Part shown: piece after piece, positions 35,552 through 47,413 of the stretch
How the letters are laid out: each line of letters opens with the position of its first letter
Position numbering within the stretch: position 1 is the first letter of the stretch
DNA from: Whalleya microplaca
Lineage: Eukaryota > Ascomycota > Sordariomycetes > Xylariales > Xylariaceae
Assembly (NCBI GenBank): GCA_022497155.1
Contig: MU385717.1
Location: 186,001 to 250,000 of the forward strand
Length of the DNA: 64,000 nt
Direction of reading: 5' to 3'
Position numbers and translations under genes: made by a program
The notes under the pieces: model-generated
Databases searched by the model: none
The model's input: only the letters and a program-made list of their open reading frames with translations
What the model was told of the DNA's origin: nothing

Positions 35552-38500
35552 CTAGTAGCCATAACCGGTCGGCTGGGGCGTGAAACCATTGGTTTGTGCA
35601 AACGGAGCTGGAGACATTCTACCAGCGCCAGCCGCAGGTCCTGCCGTGATCATTAGGCGGTTAGTGCCAAGAATAGGGGTCTCATCCTCGTGTTTCTCTT
35701 GAGCCACCTCCTTAGCCTTTCTAGCTTCGTTGTCGGCCTTGAGCGTTGCGAGTTCCTTGGTTTGCTGGCAAAGCAGGTTGATCATGTATGGCATGGTAAA
35801 GTCGTTTAGGCCATGGCGCCATGATAGCTCGAGGATTAGATCGGGACTGATGAGATCGTAGCATGCGTAGAGCATACCGACGTAGCATTCACGGCTACCA
35901 ATATCCACGAACTGATATGACTTAGTAAAAGTTCTCCGATAAAAAGGGGGTAATCATAGACTTACATAACGGAGCAATTCGTCAACGACATCGCGTTTGC
36001 CAGAAATGGCAGCTGTCTCAATAGCATCTTTGAACAGCTTGTCTTGCTTTGACAGAGCAATCGACTTCTCCCACCGCTTGGTCTTGCGATAGATATTGGC
36101 GGCGATTTGTCTGAAAAAGACAAGATCGTGCTTCTCCAAGCGAGAAGCAAGCTCAACAGCATCGTAGTTATCGTAGTTTTCCACCGAGTCCCGTAGGGTC
36201 TTGTAGTCTTCCTCCTCGATCAGCAGATCGTTAATAGCGTCATTCACTGTTCGCTTGTTCTGAGTCTGGACATTCAATAGGAAGGGCTTGATTAATGGCA
36301 GGTTGTCGGATTTCTGGAACATTCGAACAACCCGATTAACATCAATACGAGGAGTAAGAGCCTGAAGGAGGTCGGTCAGCAACGACGGGTGCTGCTCCAG
36401 GTAGAAATTGATGGCACGGTAGTAAATTTCTAAGTTGGCCACTTTGACGACGATGTCCTTGAACTGCTGGTGCTCCCATGAGTTCTGGGCACGCTCCATC
36501 ACAGCAAGAGCAGCATTATCAAACTCATCATAGTGGTAGTAGCAGAATACCAGTTCAGGCCATAGATTGGCTTCCTCGCAAGCACGGATAAGCTTAGGGA
36601 GGTTCATTCTGCTCCAGAACAGCTTGATATGCTCCATGAGTCTCTCGGGATGGTATCTAGATAGGGCAATGCCCAACTCGGTGAACATTCCCATGTGGGC
36701 ACGTTCCAAGCCAAGACCCTGCTCGAGAAGGTCGATAAGTTCATCGAAATAACCTTCACGCTCGTACTGCTTGACAAGAGCTTGTAGTTGCTCAGCGTCT
36801 ACGATCAAGTTGAGACCACAGATCTTTGCAAGGCGGAATTCCTTCTTAGCGACGCATGCAGCGTGGACTTGGTTCCAGACCTTGATGTTGTTGGCTTTGC
36901 GTGCGCACTCGACGGCAGCCTGGTAGTCTTCGAGGTGAACAAGAGTTGTCGCGAGCTTGGACCAGTTAGAGATGCTTGTGTAGAAGATCTTGGCGGCCTG
37001 GTGAAATCCTTCACTAGCGGCCTTGTCACCAGACTCTTCGATATTGGCCACATTTGTACCACGGAGGAAGTCCTCGAGCTCTCCGAGCTGTTCAAGTCGA
37101 GCGTAGCAGAAGGCAAGTGCAGTGTCAATGGGAGGTTCGCGAAGAGTCTTTCTAGCCATACGGAGGTACTTGACAAGCTCCTCGTCTTTTCCAGCGTGTG
37201 TTGCGACCTCAATGACCTCCTCATAATTGCGGGGATCACCGGCCTTAATGTATGACTCGATCGCATCTGCCACCCGAAGACCATCGAGTTGAGCTTTTGC
37301 GACCTTGCTCCAGACTTCGGGGATGTCGACATCCTCAGCGTAGGAGTTAGCACGGTCGATACTAACAACATGCTCCACCAGCACTTCAACAGCTGCTGCC
37401 TGATTGCCGACCTTCTTATATGTCTCAAACGCTTCTTCATGGAGACCGACATCGATACAAAGCTGCGCGCACTCATCAGGATTGAATGCATCCAGGCGAT
37501 GGATATAGTCCATAACCCTGCCCTTGTCGGCTCTGGCCGCAGTAAGGATGAGCAAGTTCTGCAGACTAGGATTGTCGTTGAAAGGCGATGGTTCTAATAC
37601 AATCTTCTCGAGGAGTTCAATTAGTTCACCTGGAAGGTCGTTTGCTAAGAACGAGGCAACAGCTTCGGAGACCTTTGCAGGATCGGTGCATTCAGGTACG
37701 GCCGTCGCAACGACTTGGTCAATGACGGATCGGCGGTGAATGTTATTTTCGCTTAAGACGAATGTCCACAGCTCCCGGTCTGATCGCTCTAGAAGGTAAC
37801 GAGCTTGGGCGCGATACATCGAGTTCTCGTTGGTGATATTGACCAATTCAAGGTCATTCTGACCCTTTTGATACGCAATGTAGGCCAAGTTCGGGTCTCG
37901 CTTCTCGCAATATTTGCCAACGCTCAGCGTGTCGTACTGGTCGTTCTCCTTAAGGAACTTCTCAGGGTTGTTGTTAGAATCAATGTAGATCTTCGCTAGA
38001 GCATTGAAGATGGCTTGTTGCTGGTTGCCAGTAGCCAACGTAGCCTCCAAGAACGGCAGCAGTAACTTCAGACGATTTCGAGTTTCTACCTCGTGCACCA
38101 GCGAATCTATAGGGATTGACGCGGGGTTGACAGTCTCGAGAAGAGTCTTGATGACCGACTCGTCACAATCCACGTCAAGCAGACCACCGATAACCTCAGG
38201 GGTTCTCCCGGGGTTGACGCGCTGCACATAGACCTCGATCGCATTAAAGCGCTGGTTCTGGTATAGGTACAGTATTAAATCGTGAACAAAGTTGTGTCTG
38301 TCGCAAACGATGATCAACGGGAGCATCTCGGTGAGTTTTGCCTCTTTGAGGAAGTTCTTGACCTTCTCTGGGTTGTAATAGTTGCTGTCCCGGCAGATTC
38401 TCTCGACCTCGTTGAACTGGCCCATCTTAGAAGCCGCTTCGATGTACTTGAAGTGAACGTCTGGGTCTTCTGACATGTTGACGATACTACCGAGGTAATA

Positions 38501-40810
38501 GAAGAGACCTTCGAAGGTTCGGTACTTCTCGAAGAGATCGATCAAATTCGTCGCACCGAGAAGTTCCGAGTATTTGGTGGCCACCTGTATAACAGACTGG
38601 AGATTCTGGCGGATGTTTGCCTTCATCATCGCATCCAGGCAGTCCAAGGACTGTTCCACCGAGAGCTGGCCGAAATAGTTGACGAGCCAGTCGGCGCTAA
38701 AGTTGGGAGTACCAGGAATGCCAACAATGACTCTCTTAATGGCTGAGGGGTCCTCATAAAGCTCAAGTGCCTTCTGGAATAAGCCAACCTGTTCGCACAA
38801 TGTCGCAATACGGGCCTTATCAAACTGGGTGAACATCTGGTTGCTGAGGATCGCGTCAGCTACCTGAGGAGCGTTCATCAGGTTCATCTCTAGAAGTCTC
38901 GTCTGCAGATGGCCGTGTTCAGGCTTGTTATCCTTCAATGCGTCAAGCAAGAACGCAGTAGCCTGCTGAACCATGCCTTGCGCTTGGAAGACATCGACCA
39001 CGCGTTCAATATCGATCAGGGAACCACCTTCGTGGTTGGCCAAGGAGCTGGCGAATTCTGCACCACGTTCTGGGTTCGTGCGGACGATGTGCTGCAGTAG
39101 AGTAATCCAGTCTGGCTGATAACCAGCTTGCGAGCAGTATGGCAGAATCTTCTCGAACTGGCCCAGCTCAGCGAATGCAGCTACTACCTTATGGGCAGCG
39201 TTGGCTTTTAGGTAAACAGCCAGAGCAAGGTTGACATCATGGGGACGAATTTGGTCACCAAGCTCTTCGGAGAAGTCGAGCTTTCCTTCCTTCAGCCACT
39301 TTTCGAGAAGATGTTTGCGACCTTGAGACAAGACAGGCACAGCAAGTTCAAGGGTCTCGGTTTTGTTAAGCGGCGTTGTCTTATCGAGTAGCATTCCGAA
39401 GTATTGGAGGATCAATGACATCTTGCCCGGCTGCTGCGGTAAGTTCTTGAACTTGTTGATGGTTTCTGTCGTTCGCAGGAAGCCTCGAGGTGAGTTAGCA
39501 GCGACCTTGGCAGCACCCTCGAAGTCACCCGCGGCGAACATCTGCTCAAATTGCCGAGCATAAAGCTGGTCTGCACCAGGAAGACCGGCGCGAGAAGCCA
39601 TCTTCACAGCGATCTCGGTGTTTGCGGGGTTTTGTAGGAGATAGTCTATCATGGTAGATTCGTCGACAGACACAAAGAGTACCTGGCCCTTCCTGTTGAT
39701 GCCGACAATGCCAGCTGATTCGGAGTCGGGACATGTAGTGAAGATAGTCTCGCTAGAGATACGATTCATGAAGATGGTCGTGCCGGTCTCCAGGTCGTAC
39801 AGATGGATAAATCCATACTTTGTCACCATGTAGATGATGCCGTACTTATGAGAGACTTGCATGGCAACAGGGAAATCGTTGGTGGCTTCGGGAGGGAAGT
39901 AGATATCGACAGCCTTCTTCGGGAAGGGCCGGTTGCCTTCGGGATGGTCGATCTCGACGATGTGCAGCTTGGCACCAGTAGCAGTTCGGACAGCGAAGGA
40001 GAAGACCTTCGTATCAGCCGGTTCGCCGTCTAGTCTGAGGGTACCGAATGTTGCCGCGTGACCTTCGATAGCTTGGCTGATGCCTCTGTCCCTCGAGTAC
40101 AGTTGTAAGCTGCCAACGACGCGACCTTGCTGCTGCGAGATGCCGACCACTGCCATCCATTTGCCTTCGCTGTTGGTACGGTAGTTGATGATTTGGCAGC
40201 CCTAAAATGTAAGGTTAGCTTGCGAACTTCAAGAAGTAGACAAGACGCGCAAACGCGACAAGTGCAGAAATAGTGGAACAACGCACATTTAGATTGGCGT
40301 TGCGCTTGAAGACCTCGACAGGAGCGGCCTGGGAGGCATCAAATATGTCCCAGTGGAAGACAGATGTATCTGTGACCAAGCCCAGGGTGGACTCGCTGAC
40401 CCATTTCCAGAAGACGACATCGTCGTTCATAGTCGCGGACTTGAGCTTCTGCTTCTTCTCCAGGTCGAAAATCTGCAACGTCCTAGACTGTGCTCGGAGG
40501 GCGATTATCTGCTTCGTCCAGTGCATGATGGCACTGTCGGCCTTGATTGGTCTGCGAGTGACATTGTTGCCCTGTTTCAAGTCGACGATGACGACCTCGG
40601 GTGACGCGGACTCGCTCTTCTTTTCTCTTATGCAGATGTAGTTGTCGGATTCTAGGGTCTGGCAAGATTACGGTTAGTTTATAAATCACCAGGGCGCGTG
40701 AGGGAAGGAGGATGAGGACTTACACAGGAGTTGAATCCAATGGCGGTGCTGTCGACGCCAACGCTGTTCAGCATCAACAGCTCCTGGAACTTGATGGGTA
40801 GCGGTGCCAT
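35552..40810 (-). CDS. CHC1: Clathrin heavy chain
   Basis: Four exons (40810-40724, 40658-40287, 40201-35966, 35911-35552) encode 1684 residues, the normal size. Three clathrin heavy chains form the triskelion leg of coats on vesicles from the trans-Golgi, endosomes and plasma membrane. The N-terminal beta-propeller begins MAPLPIKFQELLMLNSVGVD and includes TLESDNYICIREK and MHWTKQIIALRAQSRTLQIF. The long alpha-zigzag leg of CHCR repeats fills exon 3, for example PQVADAILSNQMFTQFDKAR and NVANIEESGDKAASEGFHQA. The trimerisation hub and a short disordered tail ending FAQTNGFTPQPTGYGY are in exon 4. Introns of 65, 85 and 54 nt each have clear branch points, and frames match exactly. Confidence 0.98.
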
Positions 40811-42824
40811 GATTCAAGTTCACATGGGTGTGGGCCGGGGGAGCTTGCTGGGCCGTCGTTTGGTGTATCGCAAGTCGGGTCAACGAACGGATGACTATCG
40901 CGAAGGATGGACGGGGTAACGGTAGCAACCGCTGTCGGGTTTGATGAAGTACAGGAAGAAAAATGGGTATGTCTGAGAAATTCGTGAGGCGTGGTAGAAC
41001 GGGTTGAAGGGGGAAAAAGGAAGGTATTAGGCGCCCAAGTAGCTGAGAAGAACCCCCAGGGATTGATTACGCAGCTTCTCAAGATATCAGAGGCAAGAAA
41101 TAGGGAAGATGCGGAAGGAGCGCATAAAAAGCGTCAATGAAGGCAATTGTGCGATGTATGGTACAATGCTCGGCGGGAAGGGAGGTGGATGTTGTTGATC
41201 TGATCGTTGTAATCCTTTTTTACAATGTTACGGATTACCTGTCAGGAGCAAGCACAGCTACCTATGATGAGCCGTGCACGGGCCACTCTTTTTCCACCTC
41301 AGGTTGTCCTGGCTGTCTTGGCGCGCTTGCCTTGTCTGTCTCTCTTTTTATTTTAGTACCTGCCTGCCTTACCTAGCAGCCAAGGTAGGTACGCACTTCC
41401 CAGCTGCCTGCCTGCAACCTTGGAACTCTGCTGCTCTGCAAGTCCTGCCTGCAAGTTCAAACTATTATTATGCTGATCCCCTTTTTTTTCTTTCGTCTTT
41501 CTTGCATTACCTAATGATTTTGTCCATGATGTACATACATGTAGATACACCTGCATCCTAGCAGAGGCACCAGAGGTCCCCCTTTTAGGCACTACATGTA
41601 CAAACATCAATTATTGTAGAGCTTCTACATGTAGTCTCCGTAAGTCGTGCATGTTTGTTTCAAAATGGAATCATCCTGTGGAAACAGTAGCACATACATA
41701 TTTTAGCATATACGAGCAATTGACACTCTGACACTCTAATAGCAGGTTTAGAGCAATCTCGCTGGTGTATTCGGAAACTAGCATAATTCCTGCGGCCTTC
41801 ATTGATTAGATATCATGCAGACGGTAATACAACTAGAGGGATATAACTTTATCGATTAACCAAGGCCGTTTATTTTTATTTTCTTACTTATTATTCGATA
41901 GTGAATTGACTGTTCATTTCAATACAAGCATCATAGGTAGTCATGATTACTAGTAAAATATCATCACTAGAGATCCATGTACGCAGACTGATAGGACGTT
42001 GCACTAATTATAGCCATAGGTACGAAGTATGCGCTAGTAATCAGCCATCTTCTCCGACATACTCCGCAGGTTGTGTTCAAGTGTCTTCTCGTGGGACTAG
42101 ATTTCAAGTCTCGCTGTGTACTTTGAGTGCTCAGCTCACACCGAAGTTCAACAAGAGAGATTGACGTTGGGGCACTTGAGACGTGATGTATGCAACAAGG
42201 AGCATACACGCGTCCAAATAATACCGAGTGTATTGCTGCAAGCGAACCTGTGCATAGGCCTAGATGGGGAGACTATTACGAAGTCCAAGTCAAGCGGGAA
42301 TATATGTAGCAGGAAAGCTGATGGTAGCTCTGCACAAATAGGAAACAGCCAACACAGCAAAACTATAGACAGTTACAGGCAGGAAATATACATGTACGCT
42401 CAATCATTGCGATCCTTCCCATAGCCCTCGAAGAGGACGGGGAAGCACCGCACCCAAGATTGTTCGTTGGTAGTTACTCTTCATTCTGTCCGAGAACTTC
42501 AATGGTCATGGGGCCATATCAGAAGAGAGGATACCTCGCACCAAATAATATGTCTCGAGAATGTGGTATTTTTGCGTTGTTCATATTTGAATGAAGAAGA
42601 GAAGAGAAATTCTGAGCTCCGAAGCGTTCTCTAAGAAAATTTGAGTGTGCGGGATGCTCCAGCCACAGCTGCACGGCCCCATCGGCATCTCTTAGATATC
42701 GATCAAGCCACAGGCAGCTCCGGTCCGGCGGCAACACCTATTCGGCTCCTCTTTATTAATTAACATTCGTGCAGTTCAAATCAACTTTCTGTGTATATCT
42801 AATATCGCTAGCGGCCTTGTCGAT
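40811..42824. other. 2 kb divergent spacer between clathrin heavy chain and DUF1640 gene
   Basis: Contains the two promoters and presumably the clathrin 5' leader (40811-41100). Positions 41100-42700 hold only short frames without support. Repeated words of the type TACATGTAG and CCTGCCTGC occur around 41340-41640. Confidence 0.5.
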
Positions 42825-43768
42825 ATGGCTGTTGCTAGCGGAAATGCTATTCAATTACTACCCAGGTTTCTACTCCCACGACTCAGCTGGGAAGGACCTA
42901 CGAGGTCCTCGCAAGTGTTCCGAGCCGCAACTCGTCCCTCAGACAAGCTCCGGCTATGGCAGGGGCCCAGTATAGCATCATTCCACTCGTCACATAAGAC
43001 CTCACGATGCGCTACGGAGAGGAAACCGACGAGGCCGCCCTTACTACTTCGAAACTCAGGCCCCGGCCTGAGAAGATCGTTCCACGCCACCCCGCGCCGA
43101 GCTCGGGACCACCACTTCGACACGCTGAAGTTCGTGCAGCGCCTGCAGAGCGAGGGCTTCACGGAAGACCAGTCGGTAGCGATGATGAAGGTGCTCAACG
43201 ACGTGATCCAAGAGAGGTAAGCGATCAGAACACACACACACACACACACACCACCTATCATGGCGACGGTGGTGGTGGTGGTGATGGTGATGGTGGTGGT
43301 GCAAAAAAACTAAAACTAAACCGCCCGACCACGCCCAGCATCCAGAACCTGACGCGGACGATGGTCCTGCGCGAGGACGCGGCCAAGGCGACGTACACGC
43401 AGAAAGTCGACTTCGCCAAGCTGCGGTCCGAGCTCCTGTCCGCCGACAGCACCGAGTCCAACACCACGCGCGCCGCCTACGAGCGCCTGACCAACGACAT
43501 CACCAAGCTCAACAGCCGCCTGCGCGACGAGATCGGGCGCACGCAGGCCTCGGTCAGGCTCGACCTTAACCTGGAGAAGGGCCGCATACGCGAGGAGGCC
43601 GTCAGCCAGGAGCTCAAGATCAAGGAGACCGAGACCAAGATCGAGCAGGAGGTCGCCGCCCTGCGCGAGAAGCTCGAGCAGGTCAAGTTCCAGACCCTCC
43701 AATGGTTGATAGGGGTGTGCACTGGTTTCGCGGCGCTGATGCTCGGTGCTTGGAGGTTGCTCATGTGA
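42825..43768 (+). CDS. DUF1640 / CCDC90-type mitochondrial coiled-coil membrane protein
   Basis: Two exons, 42825-43216 and 43339-43768, give 273 residues. The N-terminus is rich in Arg and Ser with almost no acid (GPGLRRSFHATPRRAR), a plausible mitochondrial presequence. After it comes the family start FDTLKFVQRLQSEGFTEDQS, then KVDFAKLRSELLSADSTESN, a long coiled coil to about residue 245 (QELKIKETETKIEQEVAALR) and a C-terminal membrane anchor, WLIGVCTGFAALMLGAWRLL. The family includes yeast Fmp32, linked to cytochrome c oxidase assembly, and animal MCUR1/CCDC90B. The protein should sit in the inner mitochondrial membrane. The 122-nt intron carries a (CA)10 run and a GGT-rich run. Confidence 0.88.
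43231..43301. repeat. (CA)10 and (GGT)n microsatellites inside an intron
   Basis: A perfect CA run at about 43231-43250 and an imperfect GGT/GAT run at 43267-43301, both within the single intron of the DUF1640 gene. Confidence 0.85.
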
Positions 43769-46423
43769 GCTGCTGTATAAAGACATTCATAAGAGTACAT
43801 ATTTAGTGCTAGAAAGCTAAAAAGCGAAAGACATCATGGCTTCATCTTTGGATCTTGAAACCTCTAGCGGGGAAACAGGTAGGGCGTTCATAGGGTAAGT
43901 ATAGATACCACCATGACAGCGCCAGAAAGGGGTAACAATATATCTTCTCTTTGTCTGAATCCTGCGGGGCAATAGAGATAATTGATGAGGTCTCATAAAT
44001 GCTGTCCGGCAGTCTTGCCAAGCATAACTTAACCAACCCATATCCCCAAAATATCTAGACAGATACTCTAAACTTTGGCCAACTGTCAGAGTTTATTGCA
44101 GAGAACGGTGGGCCGTAAGTGATATATGTATAAGAGATGGTCTACCATCAGGTCTCAACCTTTCCATTAGGATAAAGACTACGTGCGCAACTATGTTGAG
44201 ATATAATGAAGCTCGTAATATTTGCTTCATCGCCTATATACCGAGGAGACTTGAAAACACCAAAGATATACCTAGTTCCTTACTTCTGTATAATGAATAT
44301 AAGGTTGTATGGCCAGGAGATACTAAACACTATATGTTTGTAAGGCTTATAGCAGAGAGCTATCTTCTCATATCGTAAATCCATTCTTCCCAAATATTAC
44401 CTACGGGCAGTACGTAGGCGGCAATCAATTGCTGTACCTGAGTGACGTGAATAATTGCTTATCATTCTACAAAGTCACAGAGAGTGTCACTACTGTTGAA
44501 ATCGACAATAAGAGTAAAGCTCATCTTAGGCACGGAAGCTCGGTAGTTACTAGGCCTAGGGCCAGAATATAGTCATAACATATTGCAATTAGAAAATTTG
44601 TATCAAGGCCTGCAACAGCAGCCATACAATGACTGAGCGCTATCTCTCTTTCGCAACCCTATTGAAAGCGAGGTAAAAGGGACATCGGTGAACCTTTGCT
44701 ATTCATGCCATAGAGTCATATACGCTAGAGTGATAAATTCCACGATGAGCATGCCGGAGCATGTGTCTTGAAGCTATACCGTGGCCTCTAGGTCCAGAGT
44801 AGCGTTAGATTTAAAGGGAGCATGCGGGCAACTACTAAGCAGAGAAGCACACTGCCTATCCAGATATTTTGTCTATCATAAAATACCCTCAACCTTCGTG
44901 GACCTAGATTAAGGGTGCCAAAGCCTAGAGGACATGAAGGATTACAAGTGAAAGTAGACGCAGAACCGATAACTATACAGCTGAATCGACACAAGTCGAG
45001 AGCGCCATTATCAAGCTTCTTTGACTAGCCTGCAGTATCGTCTGCTGGCCAACTGTGGGAGTAATCTCATGTGACTCTGAAATAGGGATAAGTTCTACTG
45101 TCCATAGATCTGGTCTAATGCAGCTATGGATGTTTCTATCCACCCTCTCTTTGTTGAACGCTTAACCGCATATGGCATTTTGAGCACACACTGCTCCATC
45201 TTTCATGATCCTGGAGAGGACATGCTGGTGTCTGAAGCTCAGCATGTATTAAGACAAGGACTCGCGATTTAGATCTCCGTGCTGGAAAGGAGTCATGTTT
45301 CTGTGTTGGTGAATACCATCTATGCCTCACAGCAGCCGAATTCCTCCATCCGCAACCGAAGTCGAGTATTCACGTCTCAATCCTAGGCATATTCAGTCTC
45401 TCACTACAACAGGCAAGGGCGATTTAGGAGCGGACACGTCGTAGACTAGGAGCTACAGCATCTCTATTGATGCACAAACGAGGCACATACTAGCTATGAC
45501 AATACATATACAGGACTTATATCTTTATAAACTAGTCCCTTTCAATAAAAGGAACTCATGTTTCTTAAAGCTCACTGCCAGCACCTGCTGCTGCCCCTTA
45601 GACAGACCATTGAATTTCGAGTTTACAGATTCCGTAAGTCGCTCAAGCCGTGACATACATAACGCAAGCAGTAGCTCTACTAGCTCTCGGCCGGCTTGAT
45701 GTGGACTGATCACCTAACTGCGCTTTATAACAATGCTGTATAACAACATCAATCCCGCTGATCGTATCCGCGTAATACATATCATATGGCCAAGCTGCTC
45801 CAACTAGTAGCCATCTTACCAGCTCTGGAGCATCTAAGGGAACCGATTTAGAATTTATGAACAAGACAGTAGGGTAGGTTTTAACGTTATATGGGGCACT
45901 GAATGAGCCACATTAGATGAGCAACTCTCTCCACTCTCAAGACGATGCAGACGTACAATATGGCAATCAAATCATGGGAGAGACGTCTCGATCTCCTGGA
46001 AGAACACAAATGCACGAAGACAGCGATCGGACGGCACATTGTGTAATCATCGGGAAATGGTATCCATCGATTTATGAATGCAACGCAAGATTAAGTTAAA
46101 ATGCTGTTGCAAAACTCCACGAGATTCACTAAGCATTCATGTGCAGATACGCCATTTCCAGACCAGACCCCGGCCGTTTCTACACTTTACTCCTTGTACC
46201 TGACTCCTCAATGAAAACCGAAACCGCAGGCCGAATAGGGTGATTACACACATAGAAGGGGTCGTGTATATGTGAATATCCCAGGACCAGCATCTTCATA
46301 CCTAGAAGCACAATTCCAAGTTCGACAAATAGTGCTCTCGGCACAATCCGCAAGGATACGCTAACAACATCCGGGGGCGGGGGGCGAAGAGTTGCGCTCA
46401 CGAACCAGACTAGTCGATGAACT
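43769..46423. other. 2.65 kb convergent spacer, nothing identified
   Basis: Only short frames with no domain, splice or composition support. Base composition is near that of the other spacers. It could include decayed repeats, but I recognise none. Confidence 0.45.
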
Positions 46424-47413
46424 CTATTCGATTCTCGGCGGTGTGTTGTTCGGGGTCAGGCGTCTTCGCTCTCCTTCCCTGCGAAAAGATTCGATGATCT
46501 TAAGCATCTCCTTTCGGGCTCCTATACTATCGATAGCCTTGTGGGCCATGCTCATCGAAATCTTCTCGCCGGCGTTGACCGCCAGAAGGCGCTTGACTAG
46601 CAGGTGTCGCATGATGATGCACACGAACACTCCACAGTCGCTTGAATTCTCTTGCTGGGGACACTCGGAGAGATAATGGAATCGCAGAGGCTTGCCAAGC
46701 ACACTTGATAGTCGCTTAGACGCTTCCCAGGCCTCGTTGTTATTCGCTCCATCCAGTGAATCGTAGTGGAAGGCCACTCCATCGATAATGCTAACAAGTA
46801 GCAAGGACCAATGACTACCACCCTCGGCTTGGGCGACGTTTCGGTTGTCGTTCACGGGGAGGAAGATATGCGTGTACTGGCTGAAGTTGGGCAATGCGCT
46901 TCTAACGACTGCCGTGTCCTTATTCTTCATGAGGAGGAACGTCATCGAAGGCCGAAGGAGACAGATGTGAGCCTGAGGATACTTCTTAAGCACCTCATTC
47001 TCTAGGAACTCCTCCCAGAAGGCGATGTTCTACATGCGCGCCCCATGTTAGCAAAGATCTGAAAGGAGACGGGCCAAAAGGAGGAACATACGTTATCTGT
47101 CAACCAGTCGCTCTTGAGGGCCTTCATATCCTCATACGTCACTAGATTTGCGAGTCAGTGTCTCACCACCACAGGAGATGGGCAAGTGGTGCATACAGAG
47201 AATGTCGTAGTCTAGGTTAGCAAGTTTCTGTCAGTGGTGCATAGACGAGGCGGTGTAGACTGTTCGAAACTCACAAGAGAGGTAGGGCTGCATCGGTGAC
47301 GGTGATGGCGATAGCTGCAATCTTCTTGAGCGCAATCGGCGGGAAGGGCTTCTGCTGTGTTGGGGGCTCACGCTATCATTCAGTCGCCTTGCAAACTTCT
47401 CGCGCAACGGCAT
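46424..47413 (-). CDS. NEDD8-specific protease (Nep2/SENP8-type Ulp1 cysteine protease)
   Basis: Four exons (47413-47275, 47211-47197, 47141-47092, 47029-46424) encode 269 residues. Exon 2 is only 15 nt; with its neighbours it rebuilds PYLSYYDILLTYEDMKALKS followed by DWLTDNNIAFWEEFLE, the family's N-terminal core. The C48 catalytic residues are visible: His141 in GGSHWSLLL, Asp158 in FHYDSLDGAN, Gln194 in CPQQENSS and Cys200 in SDCGVFVC. Spacings of 17 (His-Asp) and 6 (Gln-Cys) equal those of human SENP8. The compact size and FLPVNDN..QAEGGSHWSLL favour a deneddylase (removing NEDD8 from cullins) over a SUMO protease. The first 35 residues are Ser/Arg-rich and probably disordered. The start is the first ATG in frame. 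Confidence 0.88.

Noticed and set aside
43007..43768. Single 253-codon frame reading through the DUF1640 intron
   Set aside because: It translates CA and GGT microsatellites and uses a wrong frame in exon 1; the spliced model restores the family N-terminus.
44193..46099. Several 60-74 codon frames in the 2.65 kb spacer
   Set aside because: Random-length frames in AT-rich DNA without codon bias or splice signals.
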